Assembly: GCA_030248295.1 (NCBI GenBank)
Contig: JASANH010001726.1
Coordinates: forward strand, 310,001-374,000
Direction of reading: 5' to 3'
DNA length: 64,000 nt
Source: Mesodorylaimus sp. YZB2_4
Taxonomy: Eukaryota; Nematoda; Enoplea; Dorylaimida; Dorylaimidae
In this document: piece after piece, positions 59,330 to 64,000 of the stretch
How the letters are laid out: the number at the start of each line of letters is the position of its first letter
How positions within the stretch are numbered: position 1 is the stretch's first letter
Translations under genes and position numbers: made by a program
Notes under the pieces: model-generated
Database searches by the model: none
Told to the model about the DNA's origin: nothing
The model's input: only the letters and a program-made list of their open reading frames with translations

Positions 59330-59595
59330 GTGCCGCGGGACCCTACTTTTGAATTTCCCGCCCACGTGCCGCCTATGACACAAGAGCGGGGTTGGCTGCT
59401 TACTGTGGAAATTTATAGCTTCTCCTTTTTTCATGAAAGACAGATACTCCAGTACAAAATTAGACTGACACATAGTGAAAAAGTGAGAAAGTTATATATG
59501 TTATGGCGATTTCTAGAGTAAGAAGCCGAAACCACTCTAATGTCATAAGCGGCGCGCGGGCGGGAAATTCAAAAGTAGCGTCAAGGCGCTTCGAG
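59330..59595. repeat. Palindromic 265-bp element
   Basis: The left arm (about 59335-59420, gggaccctacttttgaatttcccgcccacgtgccgcctatgaca...) and right arm (59515-59590) are reverse complements over roughly 80 bp, separated by about 95 bp of AT-rich sequence. It looks like a MITE or foldback element. Confidence 0.7.
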
Positions 59596-59810
59596 TGGAG
59601 GGATAGAAGCCGAACCAGTCCAAGCTGTCGAAAACTAACAGGGTTCAAAGCCCGCCCGCCATCGCCCAAGGAAGTCGATGTCCAGTCCAGGATGCCCTCA
59701 CATGGAGGTGCTCCTAGTGGAGACACACATAGGGAAGCTTCAGTACGTGCTGGTTCCTGCACAGCCTTGCTTAGAAAGTTTGACTTCTGGCCGGCTATAG
59801 GGCCTCAGCA
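59596..59810 (+). repeat. SINE-B fragment
   Basis: Plus-orientation copy. It has 'gggttcaaagcccgcccgccatcgcccaaggaagtcgatgtccagtccaggatgccctc', 'ggaggtgctcctagtggagacacacatagggaag' and a terminal 'ggccggctatagggcc'. It directly abuts the palindromic element. Confidence 0.65.
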
Positions 59811-59999
59811 TTACAGGACAAAATGAGGTTCATCCCACAAAAATTTAGAAATAACTCTGGCACTGCTAAAAGGAGCCGCTAATCGGAGAAATGTGCGCAA
59901 GGACTGAGGCGCTCGGTGATCGAGGAATAAAATTCGGCCTGTTTAAAAATTTTTGTATTGGCGAATTTGACAAAATTTTGAAATTAATTTCGCTCATTC

Positions 60000-60750
60000 T
60001 TCTTCGTCATCCTGGGGATGGTGCTCTCGCTCTTGGCGTCTCCATTTGGTTCTGTCCAAGGCGTCTTCCGGGGATGCATTTCTACGATCTTCAGGTCTTC
60101 CTTGATTCTGTCCACCCACCGTTTCTTTGGTCGACCTCCGGAACAGTGGCCTGCTGGGTCGATCCGCACAGGGTGCCGACTACTGAGTACTTCGAACCAT
60201 GTGCCCACCCTCATGAGTGGACGAAGAAGGCCAGCATTCGGACGCATACATGGCTATTGGGCAGGCCACCGCTTTGTAGATCTTCCCCTCGAGCTTTTCT
60301 GGCTCCGTTGGTCGCAGAGGACACCTGTCACCTGGCGCCACGTCGTCCAGGCTGCCTGTATTCTTGCTCGAACGTCGGCAACAGCACTTCCGTTATGGCT
60401 GATGATTGAACCCAGGTACTAAAATTCTTCGATCTTCTTCAATTCTCATTATCGATGCTCATGGTGCCATCTGTTTGGAGGCCGCCCTCTAAGTACTCCG
60501 TCTTCTTGATGCCAAGCGGTAGGCCATATTCGTCCAATCGATCTTTTATAGTTGAGAATCCCTCTGGGTCGCTGCTCTGGTCTCACTAGCGAGGCAAAGC
60601 AGGGCATCATCGGAAGGAGAAGTGACCATGGGTGGAGCTGCGATGTATCCACGCAGGGGATAAAAAGGAGAGGTGACAATGCTAATCCGTGATGGACTCC
60701 AACGCTGATTGGGAAGGGCGGCGACAGGCCGACTGCGCATCTAAGGAATC
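60000..60750 (-). pseudogene. Decayed non-LTR retrotransposon (RT C-terminal half)
   Basis: Minus-strand frames show VGVHHGLALSPLLF (the RT motif equivalent to VRQGDPLSP), then a decayed alternative of the YADD region (MMPCFASLV / DDALLCLAS in another frame), a GL-type thumb segment, CPIAMYASECW, and finally GRPKKRWVDRIKEDLK, the sequence typical at the C-terminus of many LINE reverse transcriptases. Several frameshifts and stops interrupt the frame, so it is inactive. Confidence 0.75.
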
Positions 60751-62239
60751 GCATCTAAGGAATTTTGGAAGGAATCGCAGTAACCGTGATATGAATTCAA
60801 AAAACGAAGGGTGCACATACGAAAAAAATTCACATTCGACCAAGTTCTACTCTGAACCATTTTGCAGTTTTTTTGTGACTCTGTGAAGAAATGCTAAAAA
60901 TCGGGTGGATCTGATACAAACGGGCGCATACATCTGATACCTACTTCGCAAGAGTTTTGAGCGCGTTTTCCAAATACAAATTTTCCTCCAGATTTTTCTG
61001 CTACCAGGTCGAACAGCAAAGAGCGTTGTGTTACGGAAGGGAAAGTCACTGCCGACTGCCAGAAAATGTCTTGGGTTTGTCGACAAGCGCTGAAATAAAC
61101 AGCGCAAATATTTACTGGAGGCGAGTTTCAGTGACATGGGTCCTGTGCAGTTTGTGTGCTTTAGTCGAATCCTGAGTCCGTCATCTACCAGAGCATCCTA
61201 AGACGCATCCAGTTTAGCATCAGAATCCAAATATTTTTTTTTTATCTACCGGATATACAACCGTTGGGATTTCTTCAATTCTCGTCCATAACTTTTTTAC
61301 CTCCACTGGAGATGAGCGAATAAAAAAGAGGGGTAAACATGGCCGAAAATGGGCAGTCTGGAAAAAAACCTTGCGTAAAAGCGATTGAAAATGCGTAAAA
61401 GGGCTCATTTAATTCAAAATCAGGTTGCTATTATAAAAAAAACTGGTCTAGCGGTAAAACAAATTGCATAGCTCAAATCTTGCTTTGAAAAAACCAGAGT
61501 AAAGCAATATGTGATACCCAGGAAATTGCATTCCGCAATCGACCAAACGCTAAAGTGATGAATTGTCTCCGGACAGTTTTGCAAATCTAAAATGATTTTC
61601 CGGCTTTCCGCCAACACTATTTGCGGGAACTCAAATTTCGGATGGTCTATACGTAGGATTTGGTTCAATAATTTACTTGAGTTTTTCCAAGTAATAGAGC
61701 ATCAGGAGCCGAGCACCGAGTCATTCCCAAGGACGAGGGGTGAGATGTCTCACAGCACCACATGGCATGCGCATGGCCCGATAAGCAGTTACAAAATGAT
61801 TTTTCCCAGCCAACTAAACTTTTGTACTCAAAGCAAAATTAAGCGGGAAATCTGTGCGACATTATTGCCGTGCTCAGCTTATTAGCCTGAATACAAAATT
61901 TTCATCATAGTCAATCAAGCAGCTCAGAAAGTTCATGACACGAACAGGCTGCGTTTCCTTCTGTATGCACGGGTTCTATTTAAAATTTTGAGTTATCTGC
62001 CTTCGAAAAGTGGGCTCCGTCGAAAAGGCGTAATGTCAAGATGGGGAGGGAGTTCAAAAAGTTCGTAGCCTGACTACCTTCCGCGTGAGCTGCAGCAGTG
62101 AAATTTGTACTTTACACTGCCGCACATCCCACTAGAATCCCTACAAAAAATCACGCTGATTCATCCTGCGTTCTTGAGATATGGTCATCTATTTGGAAGT
62201 GGGTCAGAGAAATTACTAATTTGACAAATTTTGCGCATC
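60751..62239. other. Spacer without supported genes
   Basis: No conserved frame, RNA gene or structured repeat recognised on either strand. Confidence 0.4.
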
Positions 62240-62830
62240 AGTATGTCATCTAGTTTTTGACAAAAGAAGGCTTTTGAAGCCGACAGAAATTAGCGATCGG
62301 ATTGTCTTAGTGTATGGCAATAATGCACCTAAATTGCCGTCAGTGAAAAATGGTCTGCTTTGCTCAAACATGGGGGAGAATCGATTGAAGATGACCGATC
62401 TGGACGACCAGCCGAGGCGACACTGGCCAACAAATGCGATGTTATGGCAAAGAGTGGGGAAGAAGACCTTCAAACAAACGTTGTCTAGACAGCGGAGGAA
62501 ATGGGCATTTCAGTGGGTAGCGTCGAAACAATTTTACAAGGGAATTTGAACTTATCCAAGGTCTGCGCGATGTTTGCCAAAAGACCTGGCAAACGTGCGA
62601 AGAGTTTAAACGTCAAAGGAGCTTTTGACAAGGATCGCGGCTGATCCAGATGATTTTTATGGAAGAACGGTTATGGATGATGAAGCCAGGACTCACCACT
62701 TTGATCTGAGTCAAAACAGGAATCGATACAGCGGCTGCCAAAGGGTGCAAATCCGCCAAAAAATTTTCGTAAATACCTCGGTAATGGATGGTCTTTTATG
62801 CGTAATAATATTCCTTGGATGAAAATTTGA
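62240..62830 (+). pseudogene. Decayed mariner-type transposase
   Basis: The frame LKPTEISDRIVLVYGNNAPK...VKNG resembles the N-terminal helix-turn-helix of mariner transposases. After a frameshift near 62380 come IEDDRSGRPAEA, TAEEMGISVGSVETIL, LNLSKVCAMFAKRPGK and a remnant of the DEARTHHFD region. In-frame stops occur between blocks, and the catalytic C-terminal half is mostly gone. It is clearly inactive. Confidence 0.75.
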
Positions 62831-63634
62831 AATTTGCAAAATTCTAGGATTACAGCTAACAAGACTAACGACTTACGTCAGTAAAATCAAATCCTATAAA
62901 ATGAAGCACATTATAATGCCTGCTGAAACTAATTGAAACGAAAGAATTTCATGATATTTAGCAAAGTCCACATAAATTACCTTCGCTTGCCAAGAAGGTC
63001 GGCAGCCAAATACCAATAAATATAATTGGTGCTGCTGGTGCCAATATTTTTCTGAGAAAAAATACGATAAGAAGTACGGGAAGACGAGACTCATAATTGA
63101 TGTCTCCTCAGGTAGCTGAGGAAAAACCAAACATTTCAAAAACTTGTCCTAACTACGTTCATTTGTTCCTTTTTCCGCTTGACGAGATTCGAATTATAAT
63201 TATGAAGTGGATTGTAAGCAAGCAGCGACGTTAGGCATGCAAAAATGAGTTTTCTTAAAAGTTTCTCATTTTCTAGTGTCGATAGAAACGATGAAAAATT
63301 AGCTGAGAGTGCGCAGCAATCCTAAGCAATGTCCAGATATTGTATACACTGGCTGTAAAGTGACCGGTACTATCGAACAAGGTTTGCAACCGACAAAAAG
63401 AAGAGGAAATTTCTCTCCAGTCTATCCATTTTGCAAAACGTCATCGCACTGGGAGTCTAACCATCGACGCCACGTAACTAATTGCAACAGAAAATGTTGC
63501 CTAGTGGACTGGGCCGGGCCTGGCTAGATAGTTTTTGTATGAAACCCTAGTGCCAGAGGGACCGATTCCTCCGCTGACCTTACATGGCTGGCCCTTGGTG
63601 GCTTCCCTGAGGGACTCCAAAGTGGGAAACGGGC
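62831..63634. other. Spacer without supported genes
   Basis: AT-rich; no feature recognised apart from a short lead-in to the SINE-B copy. Confidence 0.4.
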
Positions 63635-63965
63635 GGGCAGCCGCGGTGGTGCAGCGGTTCAGCCTTCGGCCCCTAGTGCTTCGGTATCGACTGGCTGAGC
63701 TCATACCAGGTTCAATCCCCGTGATGGAGGTCGGTTTGTGAGCCGCAAACGTTCCCTGACCTTGCTCGTCAGACCGCACGTGGCGTACCAGGCACCGCCG
63801 GGGTGTTTCGAGTGGAGACGGAAGCCTGGTTTCAGACAATTTTTGACAATGTTGACTGCCCACCCGCCATTGTCTGACAAAGCCGATGTTCAGTCCAGGA
63901 TGCCCTCGTGTGGATGGCCTCTGGAGACATAGACAGGGAGGCAGCATAAGCAAAAGCCGGGTGAG
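63635..63965 (+). repeat. SINE-B copy with complete tRNA-like head
   Basis: The head has A-box GCGGTGGTGCAGCGGTTCAGC and B-box AGGTTCAATCCCCGTG, separated by a long arm as in Leu/Ser tRNAs. The body runs through 'ggtcggtttgtgagccgcaaacgttccctgacc', 'cgagtggagacggaagcc' and 'gttcagtccaggatgccctcgtgtgga'. It defines the orientation of the family and the parts missing in the other copies. Confidence 0.75.
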
Positions 63966-64000
63966 CGGAATCCAAAACTGTAAAACATAAATGTCAAATT

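Overview
This is animal genomic DNA, most likely from a nematode. Genes are split by introns that end in T-rich TTTCAG or TTTTAG sites. Several start codons sit 6 to 17 bases after a polypyrimidine-AG, as expected for spliced-leader trans-splicing. One gene encodes a seven-helix receptor resembling the nematode serpentine sra/srab/srb group. Poly-C/poly-G runs and dispersed tRNA-derived, MULE, mariner and LINE repeats fill introns and spacers. No bacterial-type operon, rRNA or CRISPR array is visible. All exon models below were built by hand from reading frames and splice consensus; none has transcript support.

Layout. 2.3-6.0 kb: a four-EF-hand calmodulin-like gene (+). 7.7-9.65 kb: repeats, including a decayed MULE transposon. 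9.7-10.35 kb: a decayed minus-strand relic of the cysteine-rich family that dominates the next 23 kb. 12.3-19.9 kb (gene A) and 24.6-32.9 kb (gene B): two tandem paralogues encoding large secreted proteins of about 1294 and 998 residues. They are built from a repeated ten-cysteine module that I do not recognise, plus a long Lys/Arg/Ser/Thr-rich linker. A has six modules and B four. Every intron in both models is phase 1. B carries about 4 kb of transposon sequence in one intron. 33-36 kb: gene-poor. 36.2-37.4 kb: a secreted nitrobindin/THAP4-like beta-barrel protein (+). 37.7-38.0 and 39.3-39.5 kb: two small secreted eight-cysteine paralogues (-). 41.5-45.0 kb: a secreted IgGFc-binding-domain protein (+). 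47.5-49.1 kb: a DEG/ENaC-type channel subunit (+) whose N-terminus was not found, with a decayed last-exon copy at 50.7 kb. 51.4-52.7 kb: an alpha-1,3-fucosyltransferase (+). 54.9-56.1 kb: the receptor (-). 58.7-64 kb: a small hypothetical ORF and relics of LINE, mariner and SINE elements.

Most predicted proteins are secreted or membrane-bound. The most novel content is the ten-cysteine module family (genes A and B plus the 10 kb relic), which looks like an extracellular multidomain family evolving by shuffling of symmetrical phase-1 exons. The eight-cysteine pair is a second lineage-restricted-looking secreted family.
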